Below, piece by piece: positions 1 through 7,788 of a stretch of 64,000 bases of DNA. The stretch spans positions 1,823,014-1,887,013 of the forward strand of contig NZ_JAFN01000001.1 of assembly GCF_000526155.1 (NCBI RefSeq), given 5' to 3'. Made by a program: the position numbers and the translations under genes. Each line of letters starts with the position of its first letter. The first letter of the stretch is position 1. The notes beneath the pieces were generated by a model, which did no database searches, was not told where the DNA came from, and worked only from the letters and a program-made list of their open reading frames with translations. The stretch is from Deferrisoma camini S3R1 (GTDB lineage: Bacteria > Desulfobacterota > Deferrisomatia > Deferrisomatales > Deferrisomataceae).

Positions 1-1
1 G

Positions 2-229
2 ATCTACGTGAAGAAGGGGGTACCCCTGAAGGGAGCGCGGCACCTGGAGACCGCGGCCGAGGGCCTGCCCGACAACCCGGTGGTCCAGTACCACCTGGGG
101 GTGGCCTACGCCCGCCTGGGCGAGAAGAAAAAGGCCCGGTCCGCCCTGGAGAAAGCCCTGAAGCTCGCCAAGGACTTCCCCGGCGCCGACGAGGCCCGCA
201 AGGAACTCGAGGCCCTGGGGGCGGACTGA
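2..229 (+). CDS. TPR-repeat protein, C-terminal fragment
   Basis: The frame is open from the left edge of the window to a TGA at 227-229, so only the last 75 residues are seen. The visible part holds a clear tetratricopeptide repeat (residues reading NPVVQYHLGVAYARLGE followed by KKARSALEKALKL), i.e. two antiparallel helices with the Gly/Ala/Tyr/Ala pattern of TPR units, and a short charged tail. TPR domains are protein-interaction scaffolds, and the true function lies in the unseen upstream part. The next gene begins 8 bases after the stop, so co-transcription is likely. Confidence 0.7.
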   Translation: MYVKKGVPLKGARHLETAAEGLPDNPVVQYHLGVAYARLGEKKKARSALEKALKLAKDFPGADEARKELEALGAD

Positions 230-236
230 TACCGCG

Positions 237-998
237 GTGACCGACAGCCCCCTTCTCCACCCCACCATCGTCCTCGTCGAGCCCCTGTACGGCGGGAACC
301 TGGGCAGCGTGGCCCGCGTCATGGCCAACTTCGGGCTCCGGGATCTGGTGCTCGTGAACCCGGCCCCGGGCATCCTGGAGGACCCGCGCCTGGAGCCCAT
401 GGCGAGAAAGGCCGTGGAACTGGTGCGGGGCGCGAGGATCGTGGGCACCCTGGCCGAGGCCGTGGCCGACGCCGAGCTGGCCCTGGGGTTCACCACCCGG
501 CTGGGCCGCCGCCGCAACGACGGCCTCGAGCTCCGGCAGGCCGTGGAGCAGGCGGCCCGGTTCCTCGCGCCCGGCGCCCGCATCGCGGCCGTGTTCGGCC
601 GGGAGGATGCAGGCCTCACCACGGCCGAGCTGGACCTGTGCCACTGGCTCGTGCGGATCCCCACGGACCGGGGCCTGCCCAGCCTCAACCTGGCCCAGGC
701 CGTGGGCCTGTTCTGCTACGAGGTGCGCATGGCCCGGCTGGCCGCGGCTCCGGAGTCGGTGCCGTACCGGCCGGCCACCGTGGCCGAGATGGAGGGCATG
801 TACGCCCACTTCGAGCGGGTGCTGTGGGAGATCGGGTTCATCGAGGAGGAGAGCCCGGAGCGCATGATGAACCAGATCCGCCGGATCTTCTCCCGCCGGC
901 TCCCCAGCCCCCGGGACGTGCGGATCCTCCGGGGCATCCTGTCGAAGGTGGAGCTGGCCCTGCGCCGGCCGGAGCTGCGGAAAGCGCCCCCGGAGTGA
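237..998 (+). CDS. trmJ: TrmJ-like tRNA/rRNA 2'-O-methyltransferase (SpoU family)
   Basis: A 253-residue SPOUT-class RNA methylase. The N-terminus has the GGNLGSVARVMANFG motif (motif 1), the middle has AAVFGRE, and the C-terminal half has the SAM-knot signature SLNLAQAVGLF; all three define the SpoU/TrmH fold. Length and the helical C-terminal tail fit TrmJ, which methylates the 2'-O of residue 32 in tRNA using S-adenosylmethionine. The start is a GTG 8 bases after the preceding TPR gene. An assignment to another TrmH-family target cannot be excluded without phylogeny. It is followed by 0.8 kb of repeats. Confidence 0.85.
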   Translation: MTDSPLLHPTIVLVEPLYGGNLGSVARVMANFGLRDLVLVNPAPGILEDPRLEPMARKAVELVRGARIVGTLAEAVADAELALGFTTRLGRRRNDGLELRQAVEQAARFLAPGARIAAVFGREDAGLTTAELDLCHWLVRIPTDRGLPSLNLAQAVGLFCYEVRMARLAAAPESVPYRPATVAEMEGMYAHFERVLWEIGFIEEESPERMMNQIRRIFSRRLPSPRDVRILRGILSKVELALRRPELRKAPPE

Positions 999-1006
999 GA
1001 GAGTTC

Positions 1007-1062
1007 GGGCCTTCGGCCCGCTGACGGGCCAGGCGGCTGGGCAGCTTGGCGGCCGGGCGGCT
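1007..1062. repeat. GGGCCTTCGGCCC palindrome plus 8-bp repeat array
   Basis: Immediately after trmJ comes the palindrome GGGCCTTCGGCCC (1007-1019) and then about four degenerate octamers (AGGCGGCT/GGGCAGCT/TGGCGGCC/GGGCGGCT, 1029-1062). The same pairing recurs near 4.37 kb, 43.3 kb, 52.6 kb and 57.6 kb. No coding potential is seen. Confidence 0.7.
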
Positions 1063-1242
1063 CCCGGGCTGCTGCCAGCGGGGCAGGTTTTATTAACCCG
1101 GCGGCAAAATAGGCGCGTCACCACGGAGGGCGGGGCAAGGGACCTGCATCCCAGGAACCAGGAGCCGGTGGACAGAAGACAGGGGAGAACCGCTCCTGCA
1201 GTTCTCCTGTCTATTGTTCTCTGAACTCTGCCCCCTGATACG

Positions 1243-1270
1243 GCCACGCCCGGCGCTCCACCAGGCCCCT
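1243..1270 (-). repeat. Remnant of the ATACCAAG-family palindromic element
   Basis: A 28-base segment reads, on the minus strand, the same as the arm of the full element near 63.49 kb (AGGGGCCTGGTGGAGCGCCG and onward). Terminal inverted repeats are absent, so this is a decayed piece. The surrounding 1063-1336 contains no credible gene. Confidence 0.55.
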
Positions 1271-1336
1271 CGCCCCCCGAAATCGTGAAGAGGAGGCGAA
1301 GGGGCGTAGTAATGGGTAGAACGCGTGGGAATCCGG

Positions 1337-1382
1337 GAGGCTTTCAAGCCTCCTAGCATTCCGGCTTTCTAGCTTTCCAGCC
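1337..1382 (+). repeat. 8-bp repeat array (AGCYTYCY)
   Basis: About five tandem octamers: AGCCTCCT, AGCATTCC, GGCTTTCT, AGCTTTCC, AGCC. Same family as the arrays before metF, fumC and glnS. Nothing else is recognisable in 1271-1410. Confidence 0.65.
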
Positions 1383-1410
1383 ACTTGGCGGACCGATGGC
1401 CTGACCGATT

Positions 1411-1640
1411 CGTGTTCCGTTTCGCAAAAAATATGCGGATTACGGCGGTGGGGCTGGGGGCTCCGACGAAGCGCGACGGCCGAGCAGCCCGGGCCGCCCG
1501 GCGCCAGGGGAGCGGCCGCGGCGCGTGCTCTCACGCGCCGCAGCGGACCGCGCCGAGGCGGCCCCTGCGAGGCCGTTCAGCGAAGGAGGGGCCCCCAGCC
1601 CCACCCCCTGGGAACACCGCGAAATTTCCGAAACCCGACG
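1411..1640. mobile_element. Palindromic hairpin element A, copy 1
   Basis: This 0.23-kb non-coding block is nearly identical over its core to 39288-39523. It is an imperfect palindrome: the left arm TGGGGCTGGGGGCTCC matches the complement of the right arm GGAGGGGCCCCCAGCCCCA. The centre is a perfect 10-bp stem with a CTCT loop (1518-1541). Its right edge meets element B at a CTAG. No transposase is encoded, so it looks like a MITE- or REP-type sequence mobilised in trans. Confidence 0.75.
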
Positions 1641-1824
1641 CTAGCCCGCATTATTCATGGAGCCTTCTGCTGCAACCGCCGATTGCACACCATCTCGGGG
1701 CGTGCTCGCGCCTCGGGGCTCGACGTACCGTCCAGTACGCCTGCGCCCCTCGGCGCTGCGCTTGCCCCGATCTGACGCACACTCGACGGTTTCGCGACGA
1801 ACGCTCATGAATAATGCGGGCTAG
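1641..1824. mobile_element. MITE-like element B with 19-bp perfect terminal inverted repeats
   Basis: The ends CTAGCCCGCATTATTCATG (1641-1659) and its exact reverse complement (1806-1824) bound 184 bp. The interior is itself an imperfect hairpin centred near 1735. CTAG at both ends could be a duplicated 4-bp target, leaving 15-bp inverted repeats. It encodes nothing. The right CTAG supplies the TAG stop of the neighbouring minus-strand gene. Confidence 0.85.
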
Positions 1825-2582
1825 CCGGGGATCTCCGGGGACCACAGGAGCCGGTGGGCCCCCAGCCGGACCAGGTACCGGGCCGTGGGCTCGTCGTCCC
1901 GGCGAAGGAACAGGGCGTTGCCCCGGGACCACAGGGGGGTGGGGTCCTCCTCGTTGCGCAAGCGGGCCTCGGGGTGGGCGAGGCAGGGCCGGCCGCACCG
2001 CACCGGGTCCTCGGTCCAGGGGCAGGCCAGGCTCACGGTCACCGGCACCCACGGCGCGTGCACCCGCAGGGTCACCCCCTCGGGCAAGTCGGGCACCCGG
2101 ATCCCGGCCGGCGTGAGGTCCAGCTCCACCCCCACGGCCCCGTGCTCCGCGAGCAGGGCCCGCCCCTCGGGCCCGTCCCACAGGCTCGCCCGGAGCTCGG
2201 CCGCCTCGGACGCCGAGGCCGAGGCCAGCATCGCGGCCACCCGGGGCCCCCGGCGCTGGCGCGACAGCAGCCGGCCGGCCACCCCCCGCAACGGCAGGCC
2301 GGCCCCCCGGGCCCGGGCCCACAGGCCCCAGTCGTTGAAGCTCACCTCCGCCCCGGGCGCGGCCTCCAGCGCGGCCGCGAGCCACGCCCACGCCGCCTCG
2401 GCCGTGCCCTCCCGGACCACCGGGGTCACGAGCTGGAGCCCCACGCCCAGGGACCGGCACAGCCCGGCCGCCTCGGCCAGGGCCTCCAGGCGGGGCAGCC
2501 GGTGGACGCAGAACTCGGCTCCCAGGGCCAGCCCGTCGTACCCCCGAAGCTCCTCGGCTCCGGGAACCCGATCGGTCCTCAG
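1821..2582 (-). CDS. U32-peptidase-like TIM-barrel protein
   Basis: About 253 residues, translationally coupled to mobB. The reading frame becomes independent only at the mobB stop. No ATG, GTG or TTG lies nearby in frame, so a CTG overlapping that stop (CTGA) is proposed as start; this is uncertain. Features resembling the U32/UbiU-UbiV fold are a strand-helix pattern (LGVGLQLVTPVV, VSFNDWG, GVELDLTP) and a late cysteine set in CPWTEDPVRCGRPC that could bind Fe-S. Its role beside molybdenum-cofactor genes is unknown. The stop codon TAG lies inside the terminal repeat of element B, suggesting insertion at or just behind the gene end. Confidence 0.6.
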   Translation of the reverse strand: MRTDRVPGAEELRGYDGLALGAEFCVHRLPRLEALAEAAGLCRSLGVGLQLVTPVVREGTAEAAWAWLAAALEAAPGAEVSFNDWGLWARARGAGLPLRGVAGRLLSRQRRGPRVAAMLASASASEAAELRASLWDGPEGRALLAEHGAVGVELDLTPAGIRVPDLPEGVTLRVHAPWVPVTVSLACPWTEDPVRCGRPCLAHPEARLRNEEDPTPLWSRGNALFLRRDDEPTARYLVRLGAHRLLWSPEIPG

Positions 2583-3082
2583 GTACCGCCCGACAACAGC
2601 CGCCGCTCCAAGAGGTCGGCCACGGCCCCGGCGTCCCCCAGGGGGAGCACCGGGCAGGGCGCCTCGAAACCGGCGAGATCGGTGGCGACGCAGAGCACGT
2701 CCTCGGTCCATGGAACCTCCCGTTCGAACCCCCGCCGCACCACCTCGATCCTCGGATACCCCCCCAGCCCCTTGAACCCCTCGACCAGCAGGAGCTCGGT
2801 GCCCGGGGGGCACCACCCGGCCAGGGTGCCGGGCGACACGTCCGGCGGCCGGTCCCGGAACACCACCACCTCGTCCGCGGTGACGAAGAAGGTCGCCACG
2901 GCCCCGGCCCGGCGGTGCCGCCAGGTGTCCTTGCCGGGCCGGTCCACCTCGACCCGGCCCCGGTGGTGCTTCACCGTGGCCACCCGCCGGCCCCGGGCCG
3001 TGAGCTCGCGCACCAGGGACTCGAGCAGGGTGGTCTTGCCGCTCCCCGAGGGCCCCGCCACCAGGCAGACGGGTGGGTTCAC
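2579..3082 (-). CDS. mobB: MobB, molybdopterin-guanine dinucleotide biosynthesis adapter
   Basis: A 167-residue GTP-binding protein. The N-terminus has a Walker A loop AGPSGSGKTTL, followed by the family-typical ATVKHHRG stretch and a DTWRHRRAGA motif. The middle LLLVEGFKGL is the MobB Walker-B region. MobB assists MobA in attaching GMP to molybdopterin for bis-MGD enzymes. The GTG start overlaps the moeA stop by 4 bases (GTGA), indicating translational coupling in a moeA-mobB-U32 operon. Length is normal for the single-domain form. Confidence 0.9.
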   Translation of the reverse strand: MNPPVCLVAGPSGSGKTTLLESLVRELTARGRRVATVKHHRGRVEVDRPGKDTWRHRRAGAVATFFVTADEVVVFRDRPPDVSPGTLAGWCPPGTELLLVEGFKGLGGYPRIEVVRRGFEREVPWTEDVLCVATDLAGFEAPCPVLPLGDAGAVADLLERRLLSGGT

Positions 3083-4317
3083 GGGCCGATCCCCGGTTCG
3101 GCCTGGTCCAGGATGCCCGGGTCGTAGATCTGCACCCGCACCCGCTCCCCCGGCTCGGCGCCCGTGGACTCCGCTGGGATCACCAGCAGGCCGTTCGCCT
3201 GGACCAGGGTGCTCAGGATGCCAGAGCCCTGCTTCTTGACGCGGACCACCCGGAAGCCCTCCGGCCCGCGCTCGACCCGGCACCGCACGAAATCGGTCCG
3301 GCCCGCCTTGGTCCTCACCGCGCCGGCCTCCTCGCCGAGGACGGCCTCGACCACGGGCCGGAACAGCTCCCGGTGCCCCAGCATCTTGCGCAGGGCGGGC
3401 CGCACGAACTGCTCGAACGCCACCATGGCCGAGACCGGATTGCCCGGAAGCCCGAACACCGGCACCCGGCCCTTCATGCCGAACACCACGGGCTTGCCCG
3501 GCTTCATGGCCACCTTCCAGAACTGGACCGCCACCCCGGCCCGGGCCAGCACCGGCCGCACGAAGTCGTAGTCCCCCATCGACACCCCGCCGGTGGTGAT
3601 GACCGCGTCGCACGTCGCCGCCCGCTCGAACATCTCCAGCAGCCCCTCCGGGTCGTCCCGGCCGATGCCCAGCACCACCGGAACCCCCCCGGCCTCGGCC
3701 ACCTGGGCGGCCACCCCGTACGAGTTGGAGTTGATGATCTTGGCCCCCTGGGCCGGGGAGTCCAGGTCCACGATCTCGTCGCCGGTGGCCAGCACCGCCA
3801 CCCGGGGCCGCTGGTGGACCAGCACGAACGCCCGGCCCAGGCTGGCCATCATGCCCACCTCGGCCGCCCGGACCCGGGTGCCCCGGGGCAGCACCAGGGT
3901 CCCCTGCCGCACGTCCTCGCCCTGGGGCCGGATGTTGGCTCCGGCGGCCGGCACCGACACGATCTCCACCCCGCCGTCCGCCTCCCGCGTGTCCTCCACC
4001 TGCACCACGGTGTCGGCGCCGGCCGGGATGGGAGCACCCGTCATGATCTTGGCCGCCTGGCCCGGCTCCAGGCCCCGGCTCGGGTCGGCGCCGGCCGGGA
4101 TCGCCTCGACCACCCGGAGCACGACCCCGGGCCGCAGATCGGCGTGGCGCACGGCGTAGCCGTCCATGGCCGAGTTGTCGTGGGGCGGAAGGTCCCGGGG
4201 CGCCGTGACCTCCTCGGCCAGCACCCGCCCGTGGGCCTCGAGGATCGAGACCTTCTCCGGGGGCATGGGCCCCACCGCACCCAAAATGATCTCCACCGCG
4301 TCGAGAACGGGTATCAT
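3079..4317 (-). CDS. moeA: MoeA, molybdopterin molybdenumtransferase
   Basis: A 412-residue enzyme that inserts molybdate into adenylylated molybdopterin. Diagnostic segments occur in order: NSAMDGYA near residue 50, KIMTGAPIPAGAD near 90, the MoCF domain motif TTGGVSMGDYD near 245, and GLPGNPVS near 295, followed by the small C-terminal beta domain. The ATG is preceded by ATAAGGAG. The leader carries the octamer and heptamer repeat arrays described separately. It probably serves the CoxL-type molybdenum hydroxylase at 44-47 kb as well as other molybdoenzymes (inference). Confidence 0.95.
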   Translation of the reverse strand: MIPVLDAVEIILGAVGPMPPEKVSILEAHGRVLAEEVTAPRDLPPHDNSAMDGYAVRHADLRPGVVLRVVEAIPAGADPSRGLEPGQAAKIMTGAPIPAGADTVVQVEDTREADGGVEIVSVPAAGANIRPQGEDVRQGTLVLPRGTRVRAAEVGMMASLGRAFVLVHQRPRVAVLATGDEIVDLDSPAQGAKIINSNSYGVAAQVAEAGGVPVVLGIGRDDPEGLLEMFERAATCDAVITTGGVSMGDYDFVRPVLARAGVAVQFWKVAMKPGKPVVFGMKGRVPVFGLPGNPVSAMVAFEQFVRPALRKMLGHRELFRPVVEAVLGEEAGAVRTKAGRTDFVRCRVERGPEGFRVVRVKKQGSGILSTLVQANGLLVIPAESTGAEPGERVRVQIYDPGILDQAEPGIGP

Positions 4318-4336
4318 GGAACGAGGCTCCTTATAA

Positions 4337-4423
4337 CTTCGGTCGTTGGTCGTTGGTCGTCGGTCAGGGGCCTTCGGCCCGCTAGGCGGCTAGGCAGCTA
4401 GGCGGCTAGGCAGCCGGGCGGCT
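4337..4423 (-). repeat. Composite leader repeat upstream of moeA
   Basis: Read in the moeA sense: five octamers (AGCCGCCC, GGCTGCCT, AGCCGCCT, AGCTGCCT, AGCCGCCT), then the palindrome GGGCCGAAGGCCC, then four heptamers (GACCGAC, GACCAAC, GACCAAC, GACCGAA). The ribosome binding site and ATG follow within 20 bases. This is the clearest case where all three repeat types are joined. No promoter is obvious. Confidence 0.75.
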
Positions 4424-4474
4424 CTCGAACCGCGCCAAGGATCGAGAGATCCTAGCAACGGCCGCGAAAAACGG

Positions 4475-5485
4475 TCAACTTGGCCCCGGCTTCCGGGGTT
4501 CCCACACGTCCCACCACTCGGCCGTGCGGCCCGGCGCCACCCCGGGCCAGCCGGCCGGCCTCGCCCACCGGTAGCGAACGCGGCGACGCCGGCCCCGGCG
4601 CTCCTCCGCCACCGGTGCCAGGCCGGACACCGGCACCTTTCCGTGGCCGGTGGGCAGGTCCACCACGTAGCGGATGCTCCGGCCCAGCAGGGCCTCGGCC
4701 CGCCGGACCGTCCCCAGCCCCTCCCGCAGGCTCACCCAGAACCGGCCCGTGCCCGGAGCCCGGTCGGGATGATGGAGGTAGCGCAGCCCGACCCCCATCC
4801 CCTCCAGCCGCCGCACCAGGTCGGCCAGGACCGGAGCCGAGTCGTTGATCCCCCGCAGGAGCACGGCCTGGTTCTCCACGGGCACGCCGGCGGTCCGGAG
4901 CCGTTCCACCGCCCCCTCCAGGGCGGGACGGGCCTCGGCCGGGTGGTTCGCGTGGATCACCACCCGGCACGGCGGCCCCGACGCCAGGGCCTCCGCGAGC
5001 CCGGCCCCCACCCGCCGGGGCACCACCACCGGCGCCCGGGTGTGGACCCGCCACTGCCGAACGTGCGAGATCCGGCCCAGCCGCCGGCCGATCCCGGCCA
5101 GCACCCGATCGGGCAGGGTGAGGGGGTCCCCCCCGGACAGGATCACCTCCCCGACCTCGGGGTGGCGCTCCAGCCAGGCGCAGATCCGGTTCCACGCTTC
5201 CGGCCCCGGCCCGCTTCGGTGCGCCTCCCCCCCCCGCCGGAAGCAGAACCGGCAGTACAAGAAGCACCGGGATGCCGCCAGCACCACCACCCGGTCGGGA
5301 TGCTTGCGCACCAGGAACGGCACCGGCATGAGTCCCTGCTCGCCGGTGGGGTCGGCCAGGGCGTCGGGATCGGGGCCCTCGCCGGCCGGATCCGGCTCGC
5401 CCATGGCCAGCAGCGGGCTCCCCCGGCCCAGGGCCTCGGCCAGTCTGCGGTATTCCCTGGGCCAGCGCACGGGAAACGTGTTCAG
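4475..5485 (-). CDS. epmB: EpmB, EF-P-type lysine 2,3-aminomutase
   Basis: A radical-SAM enzyme of the KamA/EpmB family with the CxxxCxxC cluster motif in RCFLYCRFCFRRGG, the SAM-binding GGDP motif (ILSGGDPLTLPD), and PLP-binding and late VDLPTGHGK segments. It isomerises (S)-alpha-lysine to (R)-beta-lysine for EF-P modification. At about 336 residues it matches EpmB rather than the longer KamA. A strong AAGGAG site sits 6 bases before a CTG at 5485, taken here as start; GTG codons at 5470 and 5512 are alternatives. It is divergent from efp, and the shared spacer holds the efp promoter. Confidence 0.88.
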   Translation of the reverse strand: MNTFPVRWPREYRRLAEALGRGSPLLAMGEPDPAGEGPDPDALADPTGEQGLMPVPFLVRKHPDRVVVLAASRCFLYCRFCFRRGGEAHRSGPGPEAWNRICAWLERHPEVGEVILSGGDPLTLPDRVLAGIGRRLGRISHVRQWRVHTRAPVVVPRRVGAGLAEALASGPPCRVVIHANHPAEARPALEGAVERLRTAGVPVENQAVLLRGINDSAPVLADLVRRLEGMGVGLRYLHHPDRAPGTGRFWVSLREGLGTVRRAEALLGRSIRYVVDLPTGHGKVPVSGLAPVAEERRGRRRRVRYRWARPAGWPGVAPGRTAEWWDVWEPRKPGPS

Positions 5486-5503
5486 CTCGGGCTCCTTTCG
5501 GCT

Positions 5504-5533
5504 TTGACACACCCCCCCCGGGGGCGGTAAAAA
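5504..5533 (+). promoter_or_regulatory. Sigma-70-type promoter of efp
   Basis: TTGACA (5504-5509) and TAAAAA (5528-5533) are spaced by 18 bases of mostly C and G. The -10 region is one of the few A-rich patches in the area. It lies 38 bases before the efp start and abuts the ribosome binding site of divergent epmB. Confidence 0.55.
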
Positions 5534-5570
5534 TACGCGCTTTCCAACCCCCGGCCAAGGAGCTTTCGCG

Positions 5571-6134
5571 ATGTACAAGGCGGGTGACCTGCGCAAAGGC
5601 CTCAAACTGGAACTGGACGGCGAGCCGTACGTCATCGTGGACTTCGAGTTCTCGAAACCCGGCAAGGGCCAGGCCCTGTACCGGTGCCGGCTCAAAAACA
5701 TGCTCACCGGCATCCAGTTCGACCGGACCTACCGCTCGGGCGACACCTTCAAGCCGGCCGACGTGGAGGAGCGCAAGATGACCTACCTCTACACGGACGG
5801 CCAGTTCTACACCTTCATGGACCAGAAGACCTACGAGCAGTACCAGGTGTCGGCCGAGCAGCTGGGCGACAGCCGGTACTTCCTCACCGACAACCTGGAG
5901 GTGGACGTGGTGCTGTGGCAGGACAAGGCCATCGGCGTGACCCTGCCCAACTTCGTGGTGCTCACCGTGACCCGGGCCGATCCGGCCGCCCGGGGCGACA
6001 CCGCCACCAACGTGACCAAGCCCGTGCTGGTGGAGACCGGGTACGAGCTGCAGGCCCCGGCCTTCGTGGAGGAAGGGGACAGGATCCAGATCGACACCCG
6101 GACCGGCCAGTACGTGACCCGGGTGAAGGAGTAG
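5571..6134 (+). CDS. efp: Elongation factor P
   Basis: A 187-residue EF-P with three beta-barrel domains. It rescues ribosomes stalled at polyproline. The modified loop reads SKPGKGQA, with Lys32 corresponding to the beta-lysylated Lys34 of E. coli. The C-terminal domain carries the usual GDRIQIDTRTGQYVTRV ending. ATG follows AAGGAGC. Flanking epmB and epmA show that the Lys32 loop is meant for (R)-beta-lysylation. No hydroxylase gene (epmC) is nearby. Confidence 0.97.
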   Translation: MYKAGDLRKGLKLELDGEPYVIVDFEFSKPGKGQALYRCRLKNMLTGIQFDRTYRSGDTFKPADVEERKMTYLYTDGQFYTFMDQKTYEQYQVSAEQLGDSRYFLTDNLEVDVVLWQDKAIGVTLPNFVVLTVTRADPAARGDTATNVTKPVLVETGYELQAPAFVEEGDRIQIDTRTGQYVTRVKE

Positions 6135-6136
6135 GC

Positions 6137-7051
6137 GTGCCCGACCCCAGGGAGCCGGTTCTGCGGGCCCGGGCCCGGATCGTCGCAGCGGTCCGGGCCT
6201 TTTTCGTGGACCGGGGGTACGTGGAGGTGGAGACCCCCCACCGGATCCCCGCCCCCCTGCCCGAGGCCCACATCGATCCGGTCCGGGCCGACGGGGGGGT
6301 GCTCCACCCGAGCCCCGAGCTGTGCATGAAGCGGCTCCTGGCCCGGGGGTGGGACCGGATCTTCCAGATCTGCCGGTGCTGGAGGGCGGGGGAACGAGGC
6401 CGGCTCCACCTGCCCGAGTTCACCCTGCTGGAGTGGTACCGGACCGGCGTGGACTACACGGCCCTCATGGCCGAGTGCGAAGAGCTCCTCCTGCACGCCG
6501 CCCGGGCCGCGGGGAGGGGACCGCAGATCCACCGCCAGGGGACCCGGGTGGACCTGCGCCCGCCCTGGCCCCGGATCTCGGTGGACGAGGCGTTCGAGCG
6601 GTGGGCCGGCGCCGACCCGGACCGCGCCCTGGCCGACGGCTCGTTCGACGAGCTGGTGGTGACCCGGATCGAGCCCGCCCTGGCCCGTTTGGGCAAGCCC
6701 GCGTTCCTGTACGACTACCCCCTGGGCCAGGCCGCCCTGGCCCGACGCCGGCCCGACCGGCCGGACCGGGCCGAGCGGTTCGAGCTCTACGCCGGCGGGC
6801 TGGAGCTGGCCAACGCCTTCACCGAGCTGACCGACCCGGTCGAGCAGCGTGCCCGGTTCGAAGCGGAGCAGGAGGCCCGCCGCCGCCGGGGCGCCCGGAC
6901 CGACCCCATGCCCGAGCGGTTTCTGCAGGACCTCTCCCGGCTCCCCCCCTGCGCCGGCATCGCCCTGGGCGTGGACCGGCTGGTCATGCTGCTCACCGAG
7001 GCCGAGAGCATCGACGAGGTGGTGACGTTCACCCCCGAGGAGCTGGGCTGA
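6137..7051 (+). CDS. epmA: EpmA, EF-P-(R)-beta-lysine ligase
   Basis: A 304-residue LysRS-like class II synthetase without an anticodon-binding domain. Class II motifs are visible: motif 1 around FVDRGYVEVETP, motif 2 FQICRCWRAGERGRLHLPEFT, and motif 3 GIALGVDRLVML near the end. It activates beta-lysine made by EpmB and attaches it to EF-P. GTG start lies 2 bases after the efp stop, so the two are one transcript. Length equals the E. coli enzyme (325) within normal variation. Confidence 0.93.
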   Translation: MPDPREPVLRARARIVAAVRAFFVDRGYVEVETPHRIPAPLPEAHIDPVRADGGVLHPSPELCMKRLLARGWDRIFQICRCWRAGERGRLHLPEFTLLEWYRTGVDYTALMAECEELLLHAARAAGRGPQIHRQGTRVDLRPPWPRISVDEAFERWAGADPDRALADGSFDELVVTRIEPALARLGKPAFLYDYPLGQAALARRRPDRPDRAERFELYAGGLELANAFTELTDPVEQRARFEAEQEARRRRGARTDPMPERFLQDLSRLPPCAGIALGVDRLVMLLTEAESIDEVVTFTPEELG

Positions 7052-7062
7052 CCCGGCTCCCA

Positions 7063-7344
7063 CCCAAGTTGCGTTCAAAGCTATCGGACCCCTGAACCGG
7101 CGGGGCAAGGGGCCTGGTGGAGAGCCGGGCGTGGCTCCTACAGTCGCTGCCTCCGGCACTCAGCCGATGCCCGTTCTGCCGGTGACCCTAACTGCGTTGT
7201 CAACGTTCGCTTTTCCAGCGTTCATGGAGCATCCGGGCTGAGTGCCGGGGGCAGCGTGAGTCGGATGCTGCACTCACGCACGGCCGGAACCAGGCCCCTT
7301 GCCCCGCCCCCCGGAGGGATCTCTGATCGAACGCGACTTGGTAT
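7063..7344. mobile_element. Palindromic element (ATACCAAG family), type I copy 1
   Basis: A 282-bp non-coding element with ends CCAAGTTGCGTTCAAAG and TCGAACGCGACTTGGTAT. It has the same length as, and is very similar throughout to, 63448-63729. The arms GGGGCAAGGGGCCTGG and CCAGGCCCCTTGCCCC pair, and inside them GGCACTCAGCC pairs with GGGCTGAGTGCC, so the whole folds as one long hairpin. It begins 12 bases after epmA. With 7345-7470 (no feature seen) it fills the gap to the next gene. Confidence 0.8.
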
Positions 7345-7470
7345 CGCTCCTGCCGCACAGGCCGCTACCCGCCTCCTGGCCCCAGGGCTCTCCCCCCCGA
7401 AAGCCACCACCTCAAGTCCGCATTCCAACCGTCCGAAACGAAAGGAGAACCCTGTCGCGGAGGCCCGACG

Positions 7471-7788
7471 ATGCCCGACGGCGTGCGCATGATGGACCTG
7501 GCGGCGCTGACCCGGGGCCTGGAGGAGTTCAAACGCCTCGACCCCGAGCAGAGGGTGCTCGCCAACCGGCTGGCCACCCAGGCCGCGGTGCACCGGGTGG
7601 AGGAGGTGCACCGGGACGTGACCGCCGCGAACCGGGCCGGCGAGACCCGCGTTCGGGACCGGGACCGGCGTTCGGACTCCGAAGGGGAAGGGCAACGTCA
7701 CGCGGGCGCTGAAGAGGGGGAGGACGCCGAGGTGGAGTCCTGCCCTCCCGAGGCGGACGAAGGGCACGTGCTCGACATCAAGGTGTGA
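7471..7788 (+). CDS. Small hypothetical protein between repeat elements
   Basis: A 105-residue protein starting at ATG (a second ATG lies 6 codons later), with GGAGG 7 bases upstream. The first 50 residues are predicted helical (LAALTRGLEEFKRLDPEQRVLANRLA and onward, not given in full). The middle is very charged and the end is GHVLDIKV. I do not recognise the family. It is flanked on both sides by palindromic elements, and the A of its TGA stop is the first base of the next element. Codon use is normal for the window. It could be a real small gene or a fortuitous frame. Confidence 0.5.
   Translation: MPDGVRMMDLAALTRGLEEFKRLDPEQRVLANRLATQAAVHRVEEVHRDVTAANRAGETRVRDRDRRSDSEGEGQRHAGAEEGEDAEVESCPPEADEGHVLDIKV

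Noticed and set aside
1385-1810. A plus-strand open frame of 141 codons
   Set aside because: It runs across the two hairpin elements, is Arg/Pro-rich as expected of GC-rich non-coding DNA, and lacks a ribosome binding site.
4337-4423. CRISPR-like or riboswitch reading of the short repeat arrays
   Set aside because: Units are 7-8 bases with no spacers, and no known riboswitch core (for example Moco) can be recognised in the moeA leader.
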